Below, one piece after another: positions 35,591 through 44,700 of a stretch of 64,000 nt of DNA. Source of the stretch: Candidatus Avimonas faecium (GTDB taxonomy: Bacteria > Bacillota > Clostridia > Oscillospirales > Acutalibacteraceae); assembly GCA_904419005.1 (NCBI GenBank), contig CAJFQI010000003.1:31504-95503 (forward strand), read 5' to 3'. The position numbers and the translations under genes are program-made. The notes below the pieces were generated by a model. That model was given only the letters and a program-made list of their open reading frames with translations, was not told the origin of the DNA and did no database searches. How positions within the stretch are numbered: position 1 is the first letter of the stretch; each line of letters begins with the position of its first letter.

Positions 35591-35625
35591 AGCCGCAGGG
35601 GCCTGCCGCCCCTGCGGCTTTTGTC
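35591..35625 (+). terminator. Terminator of the G5/3D gene
   Basis: AGCCGCAGGGG/CCCCTGCGGCT stem with a 7-base loop, then TTTTGTCTTT. Confidence 0.88.
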
Positions 35626-35681
35626 TTTGGCCTATGGCTGTGCCGGGCGGCGCGGCCCTGCCCGATGGTTTTCCCGAAGAA

Positions 35682-35721
35682 AAAGGGCGTGGCTCAGCCA
35701 ACCGGCGAAGCCACGCCCTTT
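35682..35721. terminator. Second hairpin, terminator of the maltose-acetyltransferase-like gene
   Basis: AAAGGGCGTGGCT pairs with AGCCACGCCCTTT. On the minus strand it lies about 70 bases beyond the stop and is followed by TTTCTTC. Confidence 0.75.
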
Positions 35722-35789
35722 ATAGGATCTGCAAGCCGCTTTTCAAGGCGGCGTCCATAGCTTTTCCACCCGGCTTCCCCGGCCGGCGG

Positions 35790-36383
35790 TTACCGCCAGG
35801 GCTCCATGCCGTAGCGGCGGCTGTCCGCCTCCGTGATGGGGCGGATAACCCGGCAGGGGTTGCCTGCGGCAATCACGTTGGCGGGGATATCCTTGGTCAC
35901 CACGCTGCCGGCGCCGATGACGGTATTATCCCCGATGCGCACGCCAGGGGTGACGACCACGCTGCCGCCGATCCATACGTTGTTGCCGATGGTGATGGGC
36001 AGGGCGAATTCGATATTCCGGTTGCGCTGGGGAGCATCCAGAGGATGGCCGGCTGTGTAGAGCCCGACGTTCGGCGCGATGAAAACGTGGTCGCCGATGG
36101 TAACCGGCGCGCCGTCAAGGATCGTCAGGTTGAAATTGGCATAGAATTTTTTGCCGATCCGGATATTTTTCCCGTAATCGCAGCGGAAGGGCGGCTCAAT
36201 AAAGAAGTCCGGCCCGATTTCCCCGAACAGCTCGCGGAACAGCTCGCCCCGCCGCTCCACATCGCCCGAATCCAGCGCGTTGATCTGCTCCACAATTTTA
36301 CGGGCCTGCTGGCGCTCCCGGTACAGCTCCTCGTCCAAGCCGTCGAACAGCAGGCCGGAAATCATTTTTTCCTTTTCCGTCAT
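35790..36383 (-). CDS. maa: Maltose/galactoside O-acetyltransferase-like protein
   Basis: Hexapeptide-repeat O-acetyltransferase of 197 residues, transferring acetyl from acetyl-CoA to a sugar hydroxyl. It starts with MTEKEKMISGLLFDGLDEEL, typical of the Maa/LacA N-terminal cap. The catalytic His region is GLYTAGHPLD, and the beta-helix continues through NVWIGGSVVVTPGVRIGDN to IAAGNPCRVIR. AAAGGAAG precedes the ATG. A strong promoter lies upstream and the gene is monocistronic. Confidence 0.92.
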   Translation of the reverse strand: MTEKEKMISGLLFDGLDEELYRERQQARKIVEQINALDSGDVERRGELFRELFGEIGPDFFIEPPFRCDYGKNIRIGKKFYANFNLTILDGAPVTIGDHVFIAPNVGLYTAGHPLDAPQRNRNIEFALPITIGNNVWIGGSVVVTPGVRIGDNTVIGAGSVVTKDIPANVIAAGNPCRVIRPITEADSRRYGMEPWR

Positions 36384-36432
36384 CACGTTGCTTCCTTTCG
36401 CGTCCTTGCTGGGTTTTGGTATCCTGTATGGC

Positions 36433-36461
36433 ATTGTATCGGCCGTGCGCGGATCTGTCAA
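36433..36461 (-). promoter_or_regulatory. Promoter of the O-acetyltransferase gene
   Basis: On the minus strand: perfect TTGACA, 17 bases, TACAAT. Confidence 0.85.
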
Positions 36462-36542
36462 GCGGGTATGAGCGGAAAATAGGCCGAGCCGATGCGCGGC
36501 AGCACGGCCAAGCGCCGGCGGCCGCCGCTCCAGCGGGCGAAA

Positions 36543-36575
36543 AAAGAGGCGGTGGAAATTTCCCACCGCCTCTTT
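36543..36575 (-). terminator. Terminator after folD
   Basis: AAAGAGGCGGTGG and CCACCGCCTCTTT form a 13-bp stem. On the minus strand it is followed by T5. It closes the M16-M16-lgt-folD operon. Confidence 0.88.
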
Positions 36576-36707
36576 ATGCCTTTATGTAGCAGCGATTTGC
36601 CGCCTTTTCCCGAGCCGGCGGCCGCTTCCCGGCTTTCCGCTGGCCGGTTGGGGGTATGTTTGCCGGCCCAAGGCAGGCGCCGCTCTTTGCCGCGGCGTTC
36701 TGCCCGC

Positions 36708-37568
36708 TTACTGGATCAGCAGGGCGTTCTGATGCTTGGCGGCCAGGATGGTGTTTTTCAGCAGCATGGCGATGGTCATGGGGCCGACGCCGCCCGGCAC
36801 CGGGGTGATCCAGCCTGCAATCGGCTCAACGGCGGCGAAATCGACATCGCCGCAGAGCTTGCCGTTTTCGTCCCGGTTCATCCCGACATCAATGACGGCG
36901 GCGCCGGGCTTGACCATGTCGGCTGTGACGAATTTCGCCTTGCCCACTGCGGCGACCAGGATGTCCGCGCCTCGGCAGATCTGCTGGAGGTTGACGGTTT
37001 TGGAGTGGCAGATGGTCACGGTGCCGTTTTCATGCAGAAGCAGCATGGCCATCGGCTTGCCCACGATGTTGCTCCGCCCGATGACGACGCAGCTTTTGCC
37101 GGCGGCGGAGATCCCGGCGCTGTGCAGCAGCTCCATCACGCCGGCCGGCGTGCAGGGCAGGAAGGTGTAATCCCCGATCATGATGTGCCCTACGTTGGAG
37201 GCGTGGAAGGCGTCCACATCCTTGAGGGGGGAGATGGCGCCGATGACCGCCTTGTCGTCAATGTGGGAGGGCAGCGGAAGCTGGCAAAGGATGCCGTTGA
37301 TATCGCTGCGGTTGTTTAAGCTCGCGATCAGGGCCAGCAGCTCGTCCTGCGTGGTGTCCGCGGGCAGGGCGATCTCCTCGGAGTAAATGCCCGCTTCGGC
37401 GCAGGCCTTTTTCTTGTTGTTGACATAGACGCGGGAGGCCGGGTCGTCCCCGACCAGGATAACCGCCAGGCCGGGGACGATCCCCTTGGCCTTAAGCGCG
37501 GCGGCTTCCTGCGCCACCTCGCCCCGTACCCGTGCGGCGATTGCTTTTCCGTCAATGATTGTTGCCAT
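36708..37568 (-). CDS. folD: Bifunctional methylenetetrahydrofolate dehydrogenase/cyclohydrolase FolD
   Basis: One-carbon enzyme interconverting methylene-, methenyl- and formyl-THF. It has the catalytic Lys region [23 protein letters not shown], the dinucleotide site [14 protein letters not shown] and the C-terminal [14 protein letters not shown]. At 286 residues the length is normal. The gene lies 69 bases after lgt and appears to be the last gene of the operon. Confidence 0.97.
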   Translation of the reverse strand: MATIIDGKAIAARVRGEVAQEAAALKAKGIVPGLAVILVGDDPASRVYVNNKKKACAEAGIYSEEIALPADTTQDELLALIASLNNRSDINGILCQLPLPSHIDDKAVIGAISPLKDVDAFHASNVGHIMIGDYTFLPCTPAGVMELLHSAGISAAGKSCVVIGRSNIVGKPMAMLLLHENGTVTICHSKTVNLQQICRGADILVAAVGKAKFVTADMVKPGAAVIDVGMNRDENGKLCGDVDFAAVEPIAGWITPVPGGVGPMTIAMLLKNTILAAKHQNALLIQ

Positions 37569-37637
37569 GCTTGGTCGATCCTTTCTTTTCTCTCGTTGGT
37601 TGATCCGGGGCGGCAGCCCCGGGGAGGCGGGCGGCGG

Positions 37638-38774
37638 TTATTCGCCGTCCGCCTGCTTTTTCCCGTCCGGCTCGCCTTCCAGGCCGGGCTCTTCGCTGCC
37701 CTCGGCGGGTTGACCGCCCGTTCCCTCGGGCTCCTTCGGGGATGCTGCTTTGTCCTCCGGTTCTTTCCCGTCCGCCGGTTCCGCCTCCGGCTGGGGCTCC
37801 TCCGTCTCGTCCGCGCCGCCAATAACCGCGATGGAAGTCGCTACCTCCGGCTCCGCGTCCTCCCCTCCGGCTTCCCCGCTGGCGGCGAGGGCAGTCTCGG
37901 TCCCATCCGCTGTCCCGGCGGCAAAGAGGTCTTTGGGCAGGGAGCGGGCGTGGGCGCGCAGCGCAAAGAAGAGGAATACGCCGCCGATGACCGCGATGAC
38001 CGCGACAAGCTGGGAAACCTTCATCGCGCCGAAATACAGGCTGTCGGTCCGCAGGCTTTCAATCATAAACCGGCCCACGCCGTACCAGATCAGATAGAGG
38101 GAGAAGATCTGCCCCTTGAACTTATACGCTTTTTTGGAGAGGATGTGCAGCAGGATAAAGCCGAGCAGGCACCACAGCGACTCGTACAAGAAGGTGGGAT
38201 GCACCGGCTCGTTGAGGGTGTAGCCGCCGCCTTTGAGGCCGCTCTGGATGATATCGCCGGTCATGCCCCAGGGCAGGTCGGTATTGCCGCCGAACGCCTC
38301 CTGGTTGAAGAAATTGCCCCAGCGCCCGATGCACTGCCCGATCAGGAAGCCCAGCGAGGCCAGGTCGAACATCGCCGGCGCGTTGACCTTGCGGATTTTG
38401 CACATGATCAGCCCGGCGATAAAGGCGAAGATGATCCCGCCGTAGATGCCGAGACCGCCCTTCCAGATCTTGAGGATCTCGATCGGGTGTTCCAAGTATT
38501 CCGCCCGGTCATCGCAGAACAGCACAAAATACAGCCGCGCGCCGATAAAGGCAAAAATCGCGGCCACCAGCACCACGTCGATCATCCGGTCCGGATCAAT
38601 GCCGAACTGCTTGGCGCGCTTGAGGGCGTAGATCACCGCCAGCAGGAAGCCCAGCGCGATCAGCAGGCCGTACCAGTTCAGGGAGAATTCGTGGCCGAAG
38701 AGGGTGAATTCCACGATGGTGGGGGAAATATTGAAGGTCCAGCCCAGCGCGGGGAAAGAGATATAATGGTCCAT
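37638..38774 (-). CDS. lgt: Prolipoprotein diacylglyceryl transferase with acidic C-terminal tail
   Basis: Membrane enzyme that adds diacylglycerol from phosphatidylglycerol to the lipobox cysteine of prolipoproteins. Seven membrane segments are recognisable. The family signature GRWGNFFNQEAFGG is present, as is the loop GGLGIYGGII (Tyr where E. coli has the HGGL His, as in other Firmicutes). The enzyme proper ends near residue 285. It is followed by about 90 residues rich in Glu, Pro, Ala and Gly, an unusual extension predicted to be cytoplasmic and disordered. AAAGGAC precedes the ATG. It serves lipoproteins such as those at 50878 and 62855. Confidence 0.95.
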   Translation of the reverse strand: MDHYISFPALGWTFNISPTIVEFTLFGHEFSLNWYGLLIALGFLLAVIYALKRAKQFGIDPDRMIDVVLVAAIFAFIGARLYFVLFCDDRAEYLEHPIEILKIWKGGLGIYGGIIFAFIAGLIMCKIRKVNAPAMFDLASLGFLIGQCIGRWGNFFNQEAFGGNTDLPWGMTGDIIQSGLKGGGYTLNEPVHPTFLYESLWCLLGFILLHILSKKAYKFKGQIFSLYLIWYGVGRFMIESLRTDSLYFGAMKVSQLVAVIAVIGGVFLFFALRAHARSLPKDLFAAGTADGTETALAASGEAGGEDAEPEVATSIAVIGGADETEEPQPEAEPADGKEPEDKAASPKEPEGTGGQPAEGSEEPGLEGEPDGKKQADGE

Positions 38775-38800
38775 GCGCGTTTCGTCCTTTCTTTATGTAA

Positions 38801-38820
38801 GGCGGCGCCGGGGCGCCGCC
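38801..38820. repeat. Short GC hairpin between the M16 gene and lgt
   Basis: GGCGGCGCC and GGCGCCGCC form a 9-bp stem with a 2-base turn. There is no T-run, so it may be a processing or attenuation point within the operon. Confidence 0.5.
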
Positions 38821-38842
38821 CTGTTTGCGGGATGGCCGGCGG

Positions 38843-40126
38843 CTACTCGGCGGGACGGACCACCGAGAGGGCCGCCTGCGGGCGCTGAAGGTTCTCACGG
38901 AGCATCCGCTCCACCGCTCCGGGGGAGAGGCGGGCCGCCGCCTCTAGGAAGGCAAAGGGCTCCCGCCCGTAGAAAACGTCGCCGACCAGCATGTCGCCGC
39001 AGGCTTCCACATCGTTGAGGCAGGAGACCAGCCGCCCGTACAGCGCGTTGCGCGCCGCTTCAAAGTCGGCAGAGGGGATCCCCTCCCGCCGCAGCCGTTC
39101 GATTTCGGCGTGGACGGCGTCGGCCGCCGCGTCGGGGTCGGCGGATTCCCCGCCGAACAGCCAGGACGCATAGCCGGGCCCTTCAAAATACTGCGCCCCG
39201 AAGGAGGGGTTGATCAGCCCCCGTTCCATCAGCTGGGCATAGAGGGGGGAGGACTGTCCCGCGAGGATTTCCAGCAGCACGTCCGCTGCCACCAGCTCCT
39301 CGGCCGTTCGGACGCCGCCCTGGGGCAGGTGGTCCTTAAACCCGAGGTAGAATAGCGGGGCGGCGACCGGCATCCGGCATTCCACACGGGGCTCGGCGGC
39401 CGTAAAGGGCTCGTCCACCAGGGCGCGTTCCACCCGTCCGCCCTCCGACGGCTTCAGCATCCGGTCGGCCACGGCGAGTACTTCCTGCGGCGTGACGTTG
39501 CCGGAAACGGCGAGAACCATGTTGTTGAGATTATAAAAGGTGGAATAGCAGCCGTACAGCAGCTCCGGCGTGATTTCGGCGATGGATTCCACCGTGCCGG
39601 CGATATCAATGCGCACCGGGTGGTTTTTGTACAGCGCCTTGAGCAGGTTGAACAGCACCCGGCGGCCGGGGTTGTCCTCGCACATCCGGATCTCCTGCCC
39701 GATGATGCCCTGCTCCTTCTGCACGGTTTCCTTGGTGAAATACGGGTGCTGCACGAAGTCGAGCAGGATCTCCAGGGATTCCGCAAACCGGTCGGTGCAG
39801 GAGAAAAGGTAGGCGGTGCGGTCAAAGCTGGTGAAGGCGTTGGCCGAGGCGCCGGTTTTGGCGTACCGCGAAAAGGCGTCCCCGTCCTGGCTTTCAAACA
39901 GCTTGTGTTCCAGGTAATGGGCGATGCCGGCGGGCACCACGGTCTCTGTATCGGCGCCGGCCGGCCGGAAAGCGGTGTCAATCGACCCGTACCGGGTGGC
40001 AAACACCGCGTAGGCGGAGCGATAGCCGGGCTTCGGGTTGACCAGGATGGTCAGCCCGGAGGGGTGATGGAGGCGGTAAACCCGCTCATCGGCGTGAGGG
40101 GGGAGGATTTCCTGCCATGCGGCCAT
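38843..40126 (-). CDS. M16 family zinc metallopeptidase (YmfH-like)
   Basis: Pitrilysin-family protease of 427 residues with the inverted zinc motif HYLEH (HxxEH) near residue 90 and the downstream Glu in the expected helix. YmfH-like enzymes form pairs with an inactive partner, which is encoded immediately upstream here. The gap between the two is one codon. The predicted location is cytoplasmic; the substrate is unknown. Confidence 0.91.
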   Translation of the reverse strand: MAAWQEILPPHADERVYRLHHPSGLTILVNPKPGYRSAYAVFATRYGSIDTAFRPAGADTETVVPAGIAHYLEHKLFESQDGDAFSRYAKTGASANAFTSFDRTAYLFSCTDRFAESLEILLDFVQHPYFTKETVQKEQGIIGQEIRMCEDNPGRRVLFNLLKALYKNHPVRIDIAGTVESIAEITPELLYGCYSTFYNLNNMVLAVSGNVTPQEVLAVADRMLKPSEGGRVERALVDEPFTAAEPRVECRMPVAAPLFYLGFKDHLPQGGVRTAEELVAADVLLEILAGQSSPLYAQLMERGLINPSFGAQYFEGPGYASWLFGGESADPDAAADAVHAEIERLRREGIPSADFEAARNALYGRLVSCLNDVEACGDMLVGDVFYGREPFAFLEAAARLSPGAVERMLRENLQRPQAALSVVRPAE

Positions 40127-40127
40127 C

Positions 40128-41405
40128 TTACAGCGCCTCCTTTCCGGCTAAGAGGTAGTCCGCGCCGAGGGTCACGCCCTGCGCGGCCGCGGCCACCTGC
40201 TCCCGGGTGACCGCCCGGACGGCGTCGGCCGATTCCTCCGGCGTGGAGAGGCGGGGGGCCAGGCTCTGCCCCAGGTACCATGAGGCGGTGGTGGACTGCA
40301 AATCCCCGACGGTGACAAATTGGTTAACGACGCTCCGGCGGGCGGATTCCAGGTCCTCGTCGGTGAAATCGCCGGCGCGCACCGCGTCAAGCTGGCGGAG
40401 GATCTCCTCCCGGGCGCGGGGGGCGTTTTTCTCCTCTACGCCGGAATCGATCAGCAGCACGCCCTTGAGCCGGTCATAGCTCGACTGGCAGTAGTAGCAC
40501 AGGCTGAGCTTTTCCCGCACGTTGCGGAAGAGCAGGGAATGGGGCGTCCCGCCCAGCAGGGCGTTCATCAGCCGCATGGCCGGCACCCCGGCGTCCGGCT
40601 CGGCCGTCCCGGCCCGCAGGCCCAGCACCAGCTTGGCCTGCCCCACGTCCAGGCGGTCGGTCCGTTCCCGCACCGTCTCGGCGCGGCGGACGACCTGGGT
40701 GGGGCAGGGCGCGGGCTCCCTCTCCGGCAGGAGGGACAGCCCCTGCCGGAAGGCGTCGCCCACCTGGGCAAGGGGGGACGCGCCCTGCACGATCAGGCGG
40801 ATCTGCGCGGCAGAGAGCGCCCGCTTCCACGCCTGGGTGACGGCGGCGGGGGTGAGGGCCCCCACCTTTTCAATGACGCCGTACCGGTCAACGGCGTACC
40901 GCTCGCCCGGGCAGAGCAGCTCCTCGCACCGGCGGCGGGCGTACAGCCGCTTTTCGTTGATTTCGGACTCAATCTGTTCGATCAGGCAGCGCTTTTCCTG
41001 CTCGACCGCGGCGGCGGGGAAGCAGCCGCTTTCCAGCGCCGGGCGGAACAGCATCGCGCTGAGCAGTTCGGCGCAGGCGGAGGCGATCGCCTCCCCGTGC
41101 AGGGCGAAGCGGTCGTCGATGGCGACCGCGTGCAGCACCAGCGCCTGGGCCTCCCCAAGCCGTGTGACCTCGGCAAAAATGCGGGCGCCGTACAGCTCGT
41201 TCAGACGCCGCTTCAGGGCGGTGAAATCGGGATAGCTCTCGCAGCTCCGGCGCAGCAGGTAAGGCAGGACCGCGTATTCGGAGGCCGTTTCCCGTTCCAG
41301 CGGGAGGAGCAGGGCGGCGGTCAGCCGCATGGTTTTGAACCGGCCGTCGGTCAGGGTGAGCAGGCCGGCGCCCCCGGCGAGGGGCTGAAAGGATGGATGC
41401 GGCAA
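40128..41405 (-). CDS. M16 family peptidase-like protein, inactive partner (YmfF-like)
   Basis: 425-residue M16 fold lacking HxxEH, like YmfF, so it is probably the non-catalytic half of a heterodimer with the adjacent YmfH-like protein. The conserved middle region reads LSLCYYCQSSYDRLKGVLLIDSGVEE. Start: homology begins at MPHPSFQPL-like sequence. TTG 41405 is seven bases after AAAAAGGAG; the frame upstream (ATG at 41492) is proline-rich and unlike the family. It is the first gene of the operon with lgt and folD. A TTTTCA-N17-TATACT promoter lies about 95 bases upstream. Confidence 0.86.
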   Translation of the reverse strand: MPHPSFQPLAGGAGLLTLTDGRFKTMRLTAALLLPLERETASEYAVLPYLLRRSCESYPDFTALKRRLNELYGARIFAEVTRLGEAQALVLHAVAIDDRFALHGEAIASACAELLSAMLFRPALESGCFPAAAVEQEKRCLIEQIESEINEKRLYARRRCEELLCPGERYAVDRYGVIEKVGALTPAAVTQAWKRALSAAQIRLIVQGASPLAQVGDAFRQGLSLLPEREPAPCPTQVVRRAETVRERTDRLDVGQAKLVLGLRAGTAEPDAGVPAMRLMNALLGGTPHSLLFRNVREKLSLCYYCQSSYDRLKGVLLIDSGVEEKNAPRAREEILRQLDAVRAGDFTDEDLESARRSVVNQFVTVGDLQSTTASWYLGQSLAPRLSTPEESADAVRAVTREQVAAAAQGVTLGADYLLAGKEAL

Positions 41406-41499
41406 AGAATCACTCCTTTTTGCCGTGTGGGGCGGCGGCTCCGCCGGCTTTTCCCGGCAGGGAGGCGGGGCCGTTCCGCCCGAATCGTTCATACAGACC

Positions 41500-41528
41500 A
41501 GTATACCAAATACCACCAGGAATGAAAA
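41500..41528 (-). promoter_or_regulatory. Predicted promoter of the M16-lgt-folD operon
   Basis: On the minus strand: TTTTCA, 17 bases, TATACT. The rest of the 339-base gap up to the glucan synthase gene shows no gene and no obvious terminator. Confidence 0.55.
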
Positions 41529-41744
41529 GCGGCAAATCAAAAAGATTCGGCGGGATTTCGTGAAAACTTGGTGAAAAAGCCCGGCGGCCCTCCCGGCGCT
41601 TTTGGGCGGGGCCCTGCTGGAAGATCCCCCTGCCGGCGCATCCAGGGCGGCGCCGGCGGCTGGGATCGGTTTGGGCGGAATGGGCGGGAACGGCGCCCAG
41701 CCTCCGCGGCGGCTTCCGGCGGGGAGAGGGCCGCCCAGCCTCCG

Positions 41745-44700
41745 TTACTGCCCGGGCGCGGGAGGGAGGCGCAGCTCCACCGTATGCGCCGCGCCGTCGA
41801 GGGGGATCCGCTCCGCCGCCCGGCCGTCTACTGTCAGGCGGGGCTTCCCCCGCCGCACCCGGATGGCGAGGGCGGAGCCGCCCAGCGTCAGGGACGCCTC
41901 GTACCCCTCCCATTTGCCGGGCAGATGGGGGGACAGCTCCAGCCAATCCCCGTGGGGACGCAGCCCCAGCAGATGCCGCAGCACCGCTGTGTAAAACCAT
42001 CCGGCCGAGCCGGTGTACTGCGTCCATCCGGCCCGTCCGGGGCATTCGGCGTTGGCGTAGACGTCCCCGGCCAGGGCATAGGGCTCGCCCCGGTACGATT
42101 CCCCCAGCCCGTCGGCGTATTTCTGCGCGGTGTTGAGCAGCCGCAGCAGCTCCGCCCCCTCGTCCGCCCGCCCCGCCTCCAGCAGGGCGATGGCCAGCCA
42201 GACCGCCGCATGGGTGTACTGCCCCCCGTTTTCCCGCACGCCGGGCGGATAGGCGGCGATATACCCTACCGGGCGCTCCTGCTCCGCCTTGTCAAAGGGC
42301 GGCGCGAACAGGCGGATCACGCCGTTTTCGCGGTCGACCAGCTGTGCCAGCGCGGTATCCAGCGCCGTGTTCGCGCGCTCCCGGTCCAGCCCGCAGAGCA
42401 GGGCGAAGCTTTGGGTAAGGCTGTCCAGCGCGCAGGCGCCCGCCCCCGGCGCGCCGAGCGGGGAGCCGTCGTCCAGGAAGGCGCGCAGATAGCGGTCACG
42501 GGCGTAGCAGTCCTCAAGCGCGGTGCGGTAACCGGCCGCCAGGCGGCGGAAGGCCAGCGCCCGCGCCTCGTCCCCGCGGCGCTCGCACAGGGGGGCGAAG
42601 CGTTCCAGCGTGAGGGCCAGGAACATCCCCAGCCATACGCTTTCCCCCTTGCCTTCGGCGCCGATTAGGTTGAAGCCGTCGTTCCAGTCCCCGCTGCCGA
42701 TCAGCGGCAGGCCGTGCGCGCCATGGGTCGCGGCCCGCTCGAGCGCCCGGACGCAGTGGAGGTAGAGCGGGTCCGCGTAATCGGTGCGGGCCGGCTCATG
42801 GTACCGGTCCTGCTCGTCGGGGCCGAGCTCCGGCCCCGAAAGCCAGCGGATTTTGACGTCGAGGATCCCCGTGTCGCCGGTGAAATCGATATATTCCGCC
42901 GCGGCATAGGGCAGCCAGGCCAGGTCGTCCGAGCAGCGGGTGCGCACCCCGCGCAGGCTGCCCGGCAGCCGGTGCCACCAGTGGAGCACGTCCCCCTGCT
43001 CAAACTGCACGGCGGCGCACCGCATCAGCTGGCGGCGCAGGAGCGCGGGGTCGATCCAGAGCGCGGCCAGGCAGTCCTGCAGCTGGTCGCGGAACCCCCA
43101 CGCTCCGCCGCATTGGTAAAAGCCGGTGCGGGCGTAAATCCGGCAGTACAGCGCCTGCCGCGGGATCCAGTCCCCGGCCAGCGCGTTCAGCGCGGGGTCG
43201 GGGGTGTGAAGGCGGGGCAGGGCGGGCGCCGGCGCCGCCGTATCCCGGAGGGCCAGGCCGGGCAGCGCCAAGGCCGCCCGGTGCGCCGCCTCCGGCTCCC
43301 TCGCCGCCGCGTAGCCGAGCACGAAGGTGATCTTCTCCCGCCGGCGGGGCGGCAGCCTGCGGCGGACGATGACCGCTGCGCAGGGATCGGGCAGCGGGGA
43401 GAGGGTGCCCGATCCCCAGCGCCCCGACAAAAAGCCGCCCCGGTCGCAGTCGCAGCCGTCCGCGCCGCCCTCGGCGGTGAGCACCATCGCCCCCTTGACG
43501 GCGGCGAAGGGGTTGTGCAGCACCAGCGCGCCGTTTTCCCACCGGGCGGCGGTGAGGCGGGCGGCGTCCCGGTCCACGCCGAGCGCCGGCTCCGTATAAT
43601 ACGCGGCCTGCATATCGCTGTCTTCCTTTCCTTGGTTTTCTATGACCGCCTCGACGGTTTTCCACGGCCCGCGCGCCGGCACCCGGACGGTGACGGTGGT
43701 TTTCAGCACCGCCCCGCCGGGGAATTCCAACACTCCCTCGTACCGGGCGAAGCCCTGCCCAAAGGTGGGGCTGGCGCCCCATACCGCGTCTCGGATCTGC
43801 CCGCCGGCACGCAGGAGGAGAAGCTCCCCCCGGTTGTCGGAGGCGGTGTCGTTGGACCAGGGGGTGAGCTTGTTTTCCCGGGCGTTGACCGCCCAGGTAA
43901 AGCCGAGGGAGAGGTCGGACACCAGGGTGCCGAAGGCGGGGTTGGCTAAGAGATGGCACCACGGCAGGCGGGGCTTCTCCCGGATGCGGAACCGCCCGTT
44001 TACAAATTCCCCGCCGGGCAGGGCAAGGGGAACGGCGGTTTCCTCCCGGCTTACCGCTTCCCCGGACGGCTCGTCGGGCGCGGCGGGGAGGATCGGCGCC
44101 GGCCGGTATTCGGCGGGGGGCAGGCCTGCCCGCTGGAGATCCCGCGCGCTGTTGTGGCGGCACACGGCGGCCAGCAGGGAAAGCGCCTCTTCGCCGTGGA
44201 GGCGGAGGTTGATAAGATGGATCCCGCCCCGTGCGCCGAAGCTCTCGGGGCAGCCGGCGTTGTCCGCGGCGGTGCGCAGCGCATCAAGCAGCGGTGCGTC
44301 GTACTCGCCGCCCTCCCGGTAGGCGATGCACAGCTCGGTTTCCACCCCGCCCAGCCTCAGGGAACGGTGCAGGCGCATATACGGCTCGGCACGGCCGGCG
44401 TCGGCCGCGCTGTGGATTTCCACCAGGATGATCGGGAAATCCCCCGATACGCCCAGCGCCCAGAGCGCCTCCCGCCCGCGGGCGTTTTCCCGCGCGGCGG
44501 CGGCCCAGTCCCGGTCCATCCGGGGCGGATAGAACAGGTCGGGCAGGATCTGGGCGGCGAGCTGGGCTTCCACCCCGCCGAAGGGGGAGGGGGCGGCCCG
44601 GCTGGGGGAGAGAAGCCCCTCCCTCCTTGCCTCAACCAGCCGGTTGGCGGCTTCGGCCCGGGTGGGCGCCGCGGCCAGCACCAGGGTGGCGGAGCGCTGT

